DNA of 64,000 nt, taken from NCBI RefSeq assembly GCF_008364825.1, contig NZ_VTTO01000016.1:62001-126000 (forward strand), written 5' to 3'. The translations under genes and the position numbers were made by a program. Of the stretch, positions 1 to 8,500 are shown one piece after another. The DNA comes from Azospirillum sp. B21. GTDB lineage: Bacteria > Pseudomonadota > Alphaproteobacteria > Azospirillales > Azospirillaceae. The stretch's first letter is position 1, and every line of letters starts with the position of its first letter. The notes beneath the pieces are model-generated. The model ran no database searches and was not told the origin of the DNA. It was given only the letters and a program-made list of their open reading frames with translations.

Positions 1-11
1 GAGACGCGGAT

Positions 12-899
12 ATGTTCAGCCTGCTGGGAGTTCCGCCCCAAGTCCTGTTCGGGCAGCTTCTGCTCGGCCTGATCAATGGTTCCTTCTATGCGCTGCTCAG
101 CCTCGGGCTGGCGGTGATCTTCGGCATGTTGAACGTCATCAACTTCGCCCACGGCGCGCTCTACATGGTCGGCGCCTTCGTGGCGTGGCTGCTGCTGACC
201 TATCTCGGGCTCGGCTACTGGTGGGCGCTGGTGCTGGCGCCGCTGGCGGTCGGGCTGCTGGGCATCGCGCTGGAGAAGTCGATGCTGTCGCGGCTGTACA
301 AGCTGGACCATCTCTACGGCCTGCTGCTGACCTTCGGGCTGGCGCTGATCCTCGAAGGGGCGTTCCGCCACCAGTACGGCGTGTCGGGCCAGCCCTATCC
401 GATCCCCGCAGCCCTCCAGGGCGGGCAGAATCTGGGCTTCATGTTCCTGCCGAACTATCGCGCCTGGGTGGTCGTCGCCTCGCTCACCATCTGCTTCGGC
501 ACCTGGTTCGCCATCGAGCGGACGAAGCTGGGCGCCTATCTGCGCGCGGCGACGGAGAATCCGACGCTGGTCCAGGCCTTCGGCATCAACGTGCCGGTGA
601 TGGTGTCGCTGACCTACGGCTTTGGCGTGGCGCTGGCCGGGCTGGCCGGCGTGCTGGCGGCGCCGATCTATCAGGTGTCGCCGCTGATGGGGACCAACCT
701 GATCATCATCGTCTTCGCGGTGGTGGTGATCGGCGGCATGGGCTCCATCCTGGGGGCCATCGTCACCGGCCTCGGGCTGGGGCTGCTGGAGGGATTGACC
801 AAGGTCTTCTATCCGGAGGCCTCCAACATTGTCGTGTTCGTCGTGATGGCGATCGTTCTTCTCATCAAGCCCGCGGGCCTCTTCGGACGGGAGCGCTGA
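12..899 (+). CDS. livH: Branched-chain amino acid type ABC transporter permease LivH
   Basis: Inner-membrane permease of a high-affinity ABC importer of the branched-chain amino acid (HAAT) family; pairs with LivM to form the channel. The 295-residue protein is almost entirely hydrophobic, with about eight membrane segments. It shows the family signature NFAHGALYMVGAF near residue 45 and a cytoplasmic coupling loop ATENPTLVQAFGI near residue 178. The next gene, livM, starts 3 bases after its stop. The periplasmic binding protein and two ATPases are not in view and probably lie left of the window. The substrate cannot be read from the sequence. In this family it may be an aromatic or other carboxylate, which is attractive next to a phenylacetate operon but is only inference. 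Confidence 0.93.
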   Translation: MFSLLGVPPQVLFGQLLLGLINGSFYALLSLGLAVIFGMLNVINFAHGALYMVGAFVAWLLLTYLGLGYWWALVLAPLAVGLLGIALEKSMLSRLYKLDHLYGLLLTFGLALILEGAFRHQYGVSGQPYPIPAALQGGQNLGFMFLPNYRAWVVVASLTICFGTWFAIERTKLGAYLRAATENPTLVQAFGINVPVMVSLTYGFGVALAGLAGVLAAPIYQVSPLMGTNLIIIVFAVVVIGGMGSILGAIVTGLGLGLLEGLTKVFYPEASNIVVFVVMAIVLLIKPAGLFGRER

Positions 900-902
900 T
901 CC

Positions 903-1877
903 ATGACCGTCGCCAGCAACGCCACCACCATCGCCATGCGCGGGGCCTCCCGCGGCACCGGCACCGTCCTGATCGCCGCCCTCCTGCTGGCGGTCGCCAT
1001 CGCGGCACCCTTCGTGCTGTATCCCGTTTTCCTGATGAAGGTGCTGTGCTTCGCGCTGTTCGCCTGCGCCTTCAACCTGCTGATCGGCTTCGCCGGCCTG
1101 CTCAGCTTCGGCCATGCCGCCTTCTTCGGCGGCGCCGCCTACATCGCCGCCCATACGGTGAAGGTCTGGGGCTGGGCACCGGAGTTCGGCCTGCTCGCCG
1201 CCACTGCGGTGGCCGGAGCGATGGGGCTGGTCTTCGGCCTGATCGCCATCCGCCGGCAGGGCATCTATTTCGCCATGATCACGCTGGCGCTGAGCCAGAT
1301 GATCTTCTTCCTGGCCTTGCAGCTGCCCTTCACCCATGGCGAGGACGGTATCCAGGGCGTGCCGCGCGGCACCCTGTTCGGGCTGTTCGACCTCAACCAG
1401 CCGCTGACCATGTACTACACCGTGCTGGCGATCTTCCTCGGCGGCTTCGCCCTGATCTGGCGTACCGTCCATTCGCCCTTCGGGCAGGTGCTGAAGGCGA
1501 TCCGCGAGAACGAGCCGCGCGCCGTTTCGCTCGGCTACCGCACCGACCGCTACAAGCTGGTCGCCTTCGTGCTGTCCGCCTCGCTGGCGGGCCTTGCCGG
1601 CGGGACCAAGGCCATCGTCTTCCAGCTCGCCAGCCTGACCGACGTGACGTGGCAGATGTCGGGCGAGGTGGTGCTGATGACGCTGCTGGGCGGCATGGGC
1701 ACGCTGCTGGGTCCGGTGGTCGGCGCCGGTCTGGTGGTGACGCTGGAAAGCTATCTCGCCGCCACCAGCCTGCCGGTGCCGGTAGTGATCGGCTGCATCT
1801 TCGTCGTCTGCGTCCTGGTCTTCCGCCGCGGCATCGTCGGCGAACTGTTGCACCGGCTGCCCAAGCGGGGGCACTGA
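903..1877 (+). CDS. livM: Branched-chain amino acid type ABC transporter permease LivM
   Basis: Second inner-membrane permease of the HAAT-type importer begun by livH. The 324-residue protein has an N-terminal membrane segment, the signature CAFNLLIGFAGLLSFGHAAF near residues 56-75, and the coupling loop IRENEPRAVSLGYR near residue 200, where the ATPase docks. Start ATG lies 3 bases after the livH stop, indicating translational coupling. A strong Rho-independent terminator follows 30 bases after the stop, so the transcript ends here. The ATPase genes usually found after livM are therefore absent on this side and must be upstream or elsewhere. Confidence 0.93.
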   Translation: MTVASNATTIAMRGASRGTGTVLIAALLLAVAIAAPFVLYPVFLMKVLCFALFACAFNLLIGFAGLLSFGHAAFFGGAAYIAAHTVKVWGWAPEFGLLAATAVAGAMGLVFGLIAIRRQGIYFAMITLALSQMIFFLALQLPFTHGEDGIQGVPRGTLFGLFDLNQPLTMYYTVLAIFLGGFALIWRTVHSPFGQVLKAIRENEPRAVSLGYRTDRYKLVAFVLSASLAGLAGGTKAIVFQLASLTDVTWQMSGEVVLMTLLGGMGTLLGPVVGAGLVVTLESYLAATSLPVPVVIGCIFVVCVLVFRRGIVGELLHRLPKRGH

Positions 1878-1908
1878 GTCCGCCGTCCATTTCCGCGTAC
1901 TCCCCCAG

Positions 1909-1935
1909 GGGGGACCGAAAGGTCCCCCTCTTTTT
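1909..1935 (+). terminator. Rho-independent terminator after livM
   Basis: Perfect 8-bp stem GGGGGACC / GGTCCCCC with a GAAA tetraloop, followed by TCTTTTT. It closes the livHM transcript and separates it from the regulator gene that follows on the same strand. Confidence 0.92.
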
Positions 1936-2140
1936 CCTTTCTCCTACCCGCGTGGGTTGAAAATCACGAAGAAGAGAGAGGGTATGGCGGAGGATGTAGA
2001 GAACAGGTCCGGGTTGCCTTTTTAAAAAGCGTCCCGGCTTGCGGTGCCGTCAAGCTCTGGTCTGATGAACGGGTGCGGATCGTCCTCGCGTACCCGATCG
2101 ATCCCGTGTGCCTTCCCTTTAATCCGACGGATGGGCTACT

Positions 2141-3673
2141 ATGTTGACCTCTGATATTGTTGGCAAATTGCGTTGCAATGCAGCAGGCTCCAAAGCCGGC
2201 GCCGCAATGGGCCTCGACACCGGGACGACGAAGATCGGTCCCGTCTGGGAGGGTGACGTGGGCGACACCGTCGATTTCGAAGCGTTGCGCCAGCGCGCGG
2301 TGCACTCCCTGTTCGAACACCTGGAATCCATGTGCGTCGGCGCCGTCGCGGTCGACCACAATGGCCGCATCGCCTGGATGGACGAGAAATACAAGGCGCT
2401 GCTGGGCGTTCCCGGCGATCCGCGCGGCCGGCAGGTGGAGGACGTCATCCCCAACAGCCAGCTGCGCCGGGTGATCGACAGCGGCCAGCCCCAGCCGCTG
2501 GACATCATGGAGTTCGGCGACCGGTCCTTCGTGGTGACGCGGATGCCGCTGTTCGGCACCGACGGCTCGATCATCGGCGCCATCGGCTTCGTGCTGTTCG
2601 ACCGCGCCGAGTATCTGCGTCCGCTGGTCCGCAAATACGAGAAGATGCAGGAGGAGCTGACCCGCACCCAGCAGGAGCTGGCGCATGAGCGCCGGGCCAA
2701 ATACTCCTTTTCGCAGTTCCTCGGCGCCAGCGAATCGATCCGCGAGATCAAGCGTCTGGGCCGCCGCGCCGCGCAGATGGACAGCACCGTGCTGCTGCTG
2801 GGGGAGACGGGGACGGGCAAGGAGCTTCTGGCACAGGCCATCCATTCCGCCAGCCCGCGGGCGTCCAAGCCCTTCGTCGGCGTCAATGTCGCAGCCATTC
2901 CAGAAACCCTGCTGGAGGCGGAGTTCTTCGGCGTCGCCCCCGGCGCCTACACCGGCGCAGACCGCCGCCACCGCGAGGGCAAGTTCCAGCTCGCCAACGG
3001 CGGCACCCTGTTCCTGGACGAGATCGGCGACATGCCGCTGCCGGTGCAGGCCAAGCTTCTGCGCGTGTTGCAGGAGCGCGAGATCGAGCCGCTGGGCTCC
3101 AACAAGGTGGTGCGGGTCGATGTCCGCATCATCGCCGCCACCAGCCGCGACCTGCACGCTCTGGTGCGGGAGAAGCAGTTCCGCGCCGACCTTTATTACC
3201 GGCTGAATGTGGTGCCGATCACCCTTCCGCCGTTGCGCGACCGGCCGGAGGACATCGAGAGCATCGCCGATCGCATTCTGGAGCAGTTGGCGATCCAGCA
3301 GGGCACGCCGCCGCGCGAGCTTCTGGAATCGGCGGTGCAGGTGCTGCGCGACTATGACTGGCCCGGCAATGTCCGCGAGCTTTACAACACGCTGGAACGG
3401 GTGGTGGCGCTGACCGACGCGCCGATCCTGACCGCGCCGCACATCCGCAGCGTGCTGCCCGGCATGCAGCATCCGGCCGGCGCCTCGGCGCTGCCGCTGG
3501 CGGCGGGGGCGCGGCCGTTGCAGGAGGTGCTGCACGCCGCCGAACGCCACGCCATCGCCGCTGCGCTGGAGGAGGCCAACGGCGTCAAGGCGCGGGCGGC
3601 GAAGCTGCTGGGCATTTCGCGCGCGTCGCTGTACGAACGCATGGTGACGCTGGGGCTGGGGGCGACGCAATAG
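2141..3673 (+). CDS. Sigma-54-dependent transcriptional activator, PAS-AAA-Fis
   Basis: Bacterial enhancer-binding protein of 510 residues. An N-terminal PAS-like sensor domain (about 55-155) is followed by a short coiled coil (about 160-190). The AAA+ sigma-54 activation domain (about 192-430) has Walker A GETGTGKE at 221-228, and a Fis-type helix-turn-helix lies at 465-508. The sigma-54 contact loop reads GAYTGA (268-273) instead of the usual GAFTGA. No receiver domain is present, so it probably senses a ligand through PAS rather than being phosphorylated. The target is unknown; the flanking livHM and paa genes are candidates. The chosen start has a weak ribosome-binding site (GGATGGG); an alternative ATG at 2207 would still leave all domains intact. 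Confidence 0.9.
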   Translation: MLTSDIVGKLRCNAAGSKAGAAMGLDTGTTKIGPVWEGDVGDTVDFEALRQRAVHSLFEHLESMCVGAVAVDHNGRIAWMDEKYKALLGVPGDPRGRQVEDVIPNSQLRRVIDSGQPQPLDIMEFGDRSFVVTRMPLFGTDGSIIGAIGFVLFDRAEYLRPLVRKYEKMQEELTRTQQELAHERRAKYSFSQFLGASESIREIKRLGRRAAQMDSTVLLLGETGTGKELLAQAIHSASPRASKPFVGVNVAAIPETLLEAEFFGVAPGAYTGADRRHREGKFQLANGGTLFLDEIGDMPLPVQAKLLRVLQEREIEPLGSNKVVRVDVRIIAATSRDLHALVREKQFRADLYYRLNVVPITLPPLRDRPEDIESIADRILEQLAIQQGTPPRELLESAVQVLRDYDWPGNVRELYNTLERVVALTDAPILTAPHIRSVLPGMQHPAGASALPLAAGARPLQEVLHAAERHAIAAALEEANGVKARAAKLLGISRASLYERMVTLGLGATQ

Positions 3674-3710
3674 GCGCCGGTGCGGATCGGCGGGTATAAA
3701 TTTCGCATCG

Positions 3711-3725
3711 TGAAACGTTGTTTCA
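3711..3725. promoter_or_regulatory. Palindromic operator upstream of the IclR gene
   Basis: TGAAAC-GTT-GTTTCA is a perfect 6-bp inverted repeat 61 bases before the IclR start. The arms match the TGAAAC/GTTTCA pattern known for some IclR-family operators such as KdgR boxes. It sits immediately upstream of a possible -35 (TTGACG, 3726). Autoregulation by the adjacent gene is the likely role; this is inference from position and symmetry. Confidence 0.5.
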
Positions 3726-3786
3726 TTGACGTGCCGGCCAGCCGCTGGCAGGATCGTCCCGCGATGTTTTGCGGGAGGATAGGGTC

Positions 3787-4599
3787 ATGCGCAGGCGGGA
3801 AGAGGCTCTGGTCGCCGACGATCTGGCGGAGGACGAGAAGGACCCGCGCTTCGTCACGGCGCTGGCCCGCGGGCTGGAACTGCTGCGCGCCTTTCGCCGC
3901 AACGAATCGATGCTGGGCAACCTGGAGCTGGCACAACGCACCGGCCTGCCCAAGCCGACGGTGTCGCGGCTGACCTACACGCTGGCCAAACTGGGCTATC
4001 TCGCCTACGACCAGAACACCGGCAAATACCGGCTCGGCACCTCGGTGCTGGCGCTGGGCTATGCCAGCCTGTCGGGCATGGGCATCCGGCAGGTGGCGCG
4101 TCCGCTGATGCAGGACCTGGCCGACCAGACCGGCCTTGCCGTGGCGCTGGGCGGGCGCGACCGGCTGAGCATGATCTATCTGGAATGCTGCAAGGCGACA
4201 GGTCCGATCACCCTGTCGCTCGACGTCGGCTCCCACATCAAGCTGTCGACCACCGGCATGGGCCGCGCCTATCTGGCCGCCCTGCCGGAGGCGGAGCGCG
4301 CGCCCTTGATGGCGAAGCTGGAGGAGCATGAGGGGGAGCGCTGGCCCGAGATCCGCGACGGCATCCTCCAGGCCATCGAGGATTACCGGACGCGCGGCTA
4401 CTGCCGCTCCATCGGCGCCTGGAAGTCGGAGGTGCATGCCGTCGGCGTTCCCTTCGTGCCGCGCGACGGATCTCAGGTGCTGGCCTTCAACTGCGGCGGG
4501 CCGGCCTTCATGGTCGATCTGCAAAAGCTGGAGGAGGAGTTCGCGCCGCGGCTGGTGGCGATGGTCCGGCGGATCGACGCGACGCTGTTCAACGGGTGA
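3787..4599 (+). CDS. IclR-family transcriptional regulator
   Basis: DNA-binding regulator of 270 residues with an N-terminal winged helix-turn-helix (about 20-75, including LAQRTGLPKPTVSRLTYTL) and a C-terminal IclR effector-binding domain (about 90-265). It resembles the PcaR/PcaU/PobR branch that controls aromatic-acid catabolism, which agrees with its place next to the paa operon, but the ligand is not readable. The ATG at 3787 is chosen because GGGAGGATAGGGTC precedes it at proper spacing; an in-frame ATG at 3769 lacks such a site. A palindrome TGAAACGTTGTTTCA lies 61 bases upstream and may be its own operator. Confidence 0.88.
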   Translation: MRRREEALVADDLAEDEKDPRFVTALARGLELLRAFRRNESMLGNLELAQRTGLPKPTVSRLTYTLAKLGYLAYDQNTGKYRLGTSVLALGYASLSGMGIRQVARPLMQDLADQTGLAVALGGRDRLSMIYLECCKATGPITLSLDVGSHIKLSTTGMGRAYLAALPEAERAPLMAKLEEHEGERWPEIRDGILQAIEDYRTRGYCRSIGAWKSEVHAVGVPFVPRDGSQVLAFNCGGPAFMVDLQKLEEEFAPRLVAMVRRIDATLFNG

Positions 4600-4691
4600 G
4601 CCGGGTGAGGCAGGGGGCGGCAACGCCGCTCTTGCCAGCATTGTCCCGTCCCAGCTAACTGTTCGGACAGCCGACCGACAGCCCGGATCCC

Positions 4692-5354
4692 ATGCTCGAC
4701 AGCTTCCTGCTCGCCTTCACCGCCCTGTTCTCCATCGTCAATCCGCTCGCGATGGCGCTGATTTTCAGTCAGGTGACGGCGGACAGCAGTCCGCGTGACC
4801 GGGCGCGGCTGGCCGGGCTGGTCAGCCTCTATTCCGCCATCGTCATGCTGACCGCCTTGTGGGCGGGCGCCTATGTGCTGAACTTCTTCGGCGTGTCGAT
4901 GGCGGCACTGCGGATTGCCGGCGGCTTCGTGGTGGCGGAACGGGCCTGGGCGCTGCTGACCGCGCCCGAACGGCACGAGGCGCGCAAGCAGGAGCAGGCG
5001 GCCCCGACCGGCGATAACGACCGGCTGGCCGAATCGGCCTTCTTCCCGATGACGATCCCCTTCACCACCGGACCGGGCACCATTTCGGTCGCCATCGCAC
5101 TCGGCTCCACCCGGCCGACGCGCGGGGCCGGCGGGCTGATGGAGTTCTTCATCGGCATGTCGGGGGCGGCGCTGGCGATCGCCGCGCTGATCTGGCTGTC
5201 CTACCGCTCCGCCGACCGCATCGTCGCCTTCCTGGGTCCGACGCGGGTGCGGGTGCTGACGCGGCTGTTCGCCTTCCTGCTGTTCTGCGTCGGCGTCCAG
5301 ATCCTGCTGACCGGTGTTCTGGACGCCTTCCCGCTGCTGTCGCAAAAGGGCTGA
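4692..5354 (+). CDS. MarC-family integral membrane protein
   Basis: Inner-membrane protein of 220 residues, close to the usual MarC/UPF0056 length, with about six membrane segments. It carries the typical N-terminal LFSIVNPLAMALIFSQVT and the PFTTGPGTISVAIALG stretch near residue 122. Members were once linked to multiple antibiotic resistance, but that role was not confirmed and the biochemical function is unknown. It stands alone on the plus strand, 92 bases after the IclR gene, and converges on paaK; a bidirectional hairpin lies between the two. Confidence 0.9.
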   Translation: MLDSFLLAFTALFSIVNPLAMALIFSQVTADSSPRDRARLAGLVSLYSAIVMLTALWAGAYVLNFFGVSMAALRIAGGFVVAERAWALLTAPERHEARKQEQAAPTGDNDRLAESAFFPMTIPFTTGPGTISVAIALGSTRPTRGAGGLMEFFIGMSGAALAIAALIWLSYRSADRIVAFLGPTRVRVLTRLFAFLLFCVGVQILLTGVLDAFPLLSQKG

Positions 5355-5361
5355 GTTCTCT

Positions 5362-5383
5362 CCCTCTCCCGGGGGGGAGAGGG
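5362..5383. terminator. Bidirectional hairpin between MarC gene and paaK
   Basis: CCCTCTCCC / GGGAGAGGG stem of 9 bp with a GGGG loop in the 34-base gap between two convergent stop codons. It has no T-run, so it is either a terminator of weak type or a short member of the palindromic repeat family found elsewhere in the window. Confidence 0.5.
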
Positions 5384-5388
5384 CATCA

Positions 5389-6714
5389 TCAAGCCTTCGG
5401 ACGCAGGTCCTGCACGCGCTTGGCCTTGCCGATGGAGCGGGCGATGCCGCCGGGCTCGACGACATCGACGCGGGTGCTGATGCCGATCAGCGACTTGATC
5501 GAATGCTGCAGATGCTTGGCGTGGCCGTCCCATTCCGACGGATGGACGCCGTCATGCATTTCCACCCGGACGGCGAGGTTGTCCATGTGGCCGTCGCGGC
5601 TCACCACCAACTCATAGTGTGGGGCCAGCGCCGGGATCTTGCAGATCAGCTCCTCGACTTGGGTCGGGAAGACGTTCACGCCGCGGATGATGAGCATGTC
5701 GTCGGAGCGGCCGGTGATCTTGTCCATCCGCCGCATGCCCCGCGCCGTCGGCGGCAGCAGCCGGGTCAGGTCGCGGGTGCGGTAGCGGATGACCGGCATG
5801 CCCTGCTTGGTGAGCGTGGTGAAGACCAGCTCGCCATAGGAGCCGTCGGGCAGAACCTCGCCTGACTCTGGGTCGATGATCTCGGGATAGAAATGGTCCT
5901 CCCAGATCACCGGGCCGTCCTTGGTCTCGACGCATTCGGACGCCACGCCCGGACCCATCACCTCCGACAGGCCGTAGATGTCCACCGCGTGGATGTTGAA
6001 GGTGCGCTCGATCTCCTCGCGCAGTGCGCCGGTCCAGGGTTCGGCGCCGAAGATGCCGACGCGCAGGCTGGTGCTGCGCGGGTCGATGCCCTGGCGGCGC
6101 ATCTCGTCGGCGATGTTCAGCATGTAGGACGGCGTGACCATGATGATGGTCGGCTTGAAGTCCTGGATCAGCTGGACCTGCTTCTCGGTCTGGCCGCCCG
6201 ACATCGGTACCACGGCGCAGCCCAGCCGTTCCGCCCCGTAATGGGCGCCGAGGCCGCCGGTGAACAGGCCATAGCCGTAGGCGATGTGCACGATGTCGTT
6301 GCGCGTGCCGCCCGCCGCCCGGATGGAACGGGCGACGACCTCCGACCACACGTCGATGTCGCCCTTGGTGTAGCCGACCACCGTCGGCCGCCCGGTGGTG
6401 CCGCTGGAGGCATGGACGCGCACGATGTCCTCCATCGGCACGGCGAACATGCCGTAGGGATAGGCGCGGCGCAGGTCGTCCTTCACGGTGAAGGGGAACA
6501 GCGCCAGATCCTTCAGTTCCTTGAAGTCGTCGGGATGGACGCCCTTCGCCTCGCACTTGGCGCGGAAGGATTCGACGTTGGCGTAGGAATGGCGGAGCGA
6601 CCATGCCAGCCGCTCCGTCTGCATCGCGACGATCTCGTCGCGGCCGGCGAACTCGTAGCGGTCCATGCCGGCTTTCGCGCCCTGGTTAACGCCGGTATCG
6701 GTCATGATGGACAT
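5389..6714 (-). CDS. paaK: Phenylacetate-CoA ligase
   Basis: Activates phenylacetate to phenylacetyl-CoA with ATP and CoA, the entry step of the aerobic hybrid pathway. The cytoplasmic protein has 441 residues, normal for PaaK. It shows the adenylate-forming P-loop SSGTTGRPTVVGYT near residue 100, the YGLSEV motif near residue 250 and the conserved TGRSDDMLIIRGVNVFP near residue 330, followed by the small C-terminal AMP-binding lid. The start at 6714 has AAGGGAG upstream; longer in-frame starts encode unrelated low-quality sequence. It is the last gene of the paa operon, 74 bases after paaJ. Confidence 0.96.
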   Translation of the reverse strand: MSIMTDTGVNQGAKAGMDRYEFAGRDEIVAMQTERLAWSLRHSYANVESFRAKCEAKGVHPDDFKELKDLALFPFTVKDDLRRAYPYGMFAVPMEDIVRVHASSGTTGRPTVVGYTKGDIDVWSEVVARSIRAAGGTRNDIVHIAYGYGLFTGGLGAHYGAERLGCAVVPMSGGQTEKQVQLIQDFKPTIIMVTPSYMLNIADEMRRQGIDPRSTSLRVGIFGAEPWTGALREEIERTFNIHAVDIYGLSEVMGPGVASECVETKDGPVIWEDHFYPEIIDPESGEVLPDGSYGELVFTTLTKQGMPVIRYRTRDLTRLLPPTARGMRRMDKITGRSDDMLIIRGVNVFPTQVEELICKIPALAPHYELVVSRDGHMDNLAVRVEMHDGVHPSEWDGHAKHLQHSIKSLIGISTRVDVVEPGGIARSIGKAKRVQDLRPKA

Positions 6715-6788
6715 GGTGCGCTTCTCCCTTCGTACTGATGCCCGGCGCTTGACGGCCGGTGTTGGCCTTATTCGATGCCGATTTTCGT

Positions 6789-7997
<1,209 letters not shown>

Positions 7998-8065
7998 GGT
8001 TCGCTCCGAAAACAAACAGATGGGGATCGTGGGCCTGGCCGCCAGGGGCAGCGCCTTCGATGGCT

Positions 8066-8500
8066 TCAGGCCACCGGAATCACGGTCCCTGCGATGCGCG
8101 CCGACTGGCCGCGGAACAGGCCGACCACCGTGCCGTCCTGTTTGGTAACGGTGACGTCGTAGACGCCGGAGCGGCCGCGCTTGTGGACCTCCCGGCATTC
8201 GGCGGTCAGCACGTCACCCAGCTTGGCCGGGGCCGGAAAGGTGATGGAGCAGCCCGCGGCCACCGTCACCTCGTTCGCCGCGTTGCAGGCATAGGCGAAA
8301 GCGGTGTCGGCCAGCGTGAAGGTCATGCCGCCATGGCCGATGTCGTGGCCGTTCACCATGTCCTTGCGCACGGTCATCGACATGCGGGCATAGCCGGGGG
8401 CGATCTCCAGCAGTTCGATGCCGTGGGACTGGGCGCAATGGTCGCGCTCGTACATGCCGCGGCCGACCGCTTCGGCGAGGGATTGGGGGTCGATGGTCAT
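8066..8500 (-). CDS. paaI: Hydroxyphenylacetyl-CoA thioesterase PaaI
   Basis: Hot-dog fold thioesterase of 144 residues. In the family it hydrolyses ring-hydroxylated phenylacetyl-CoA and related dead-end CoA esters, releasing trapped CoA. The conserved segment NGHDIGHGGMTFTLADTAFA (near residue 50) holds the catalytic Asp-containing helix of the PaaI family. Its ATG overlaps the TGA of paaH as ATGA, so it is translationally coupled to a paaH reading frame that has been extended by a repeat element. Confidence 0.93.
   Translation of the reverse strand: MTIDPQSLAEAVGRGMYERDHCAQSHGIELLEIAPGYARMSMTVRKDMVNGHDIGHGGMTFTLADTAFAYACNAANEVTVAAGCSITFPAPAKLGDVLTAECREVHKRGRSGVYDVTVTKQDGTVVGLFRGQSARIAGTVIPVA

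Noticed and set aside
185..1960. Long plus-strand open frame of nearly 600 codons overlapping livH and livM
   Set aside because: Arg/Gly/Ala-rich translation of the wrong frame, typical of high-GC DNA. The livH and livM frames have clear family motifs.
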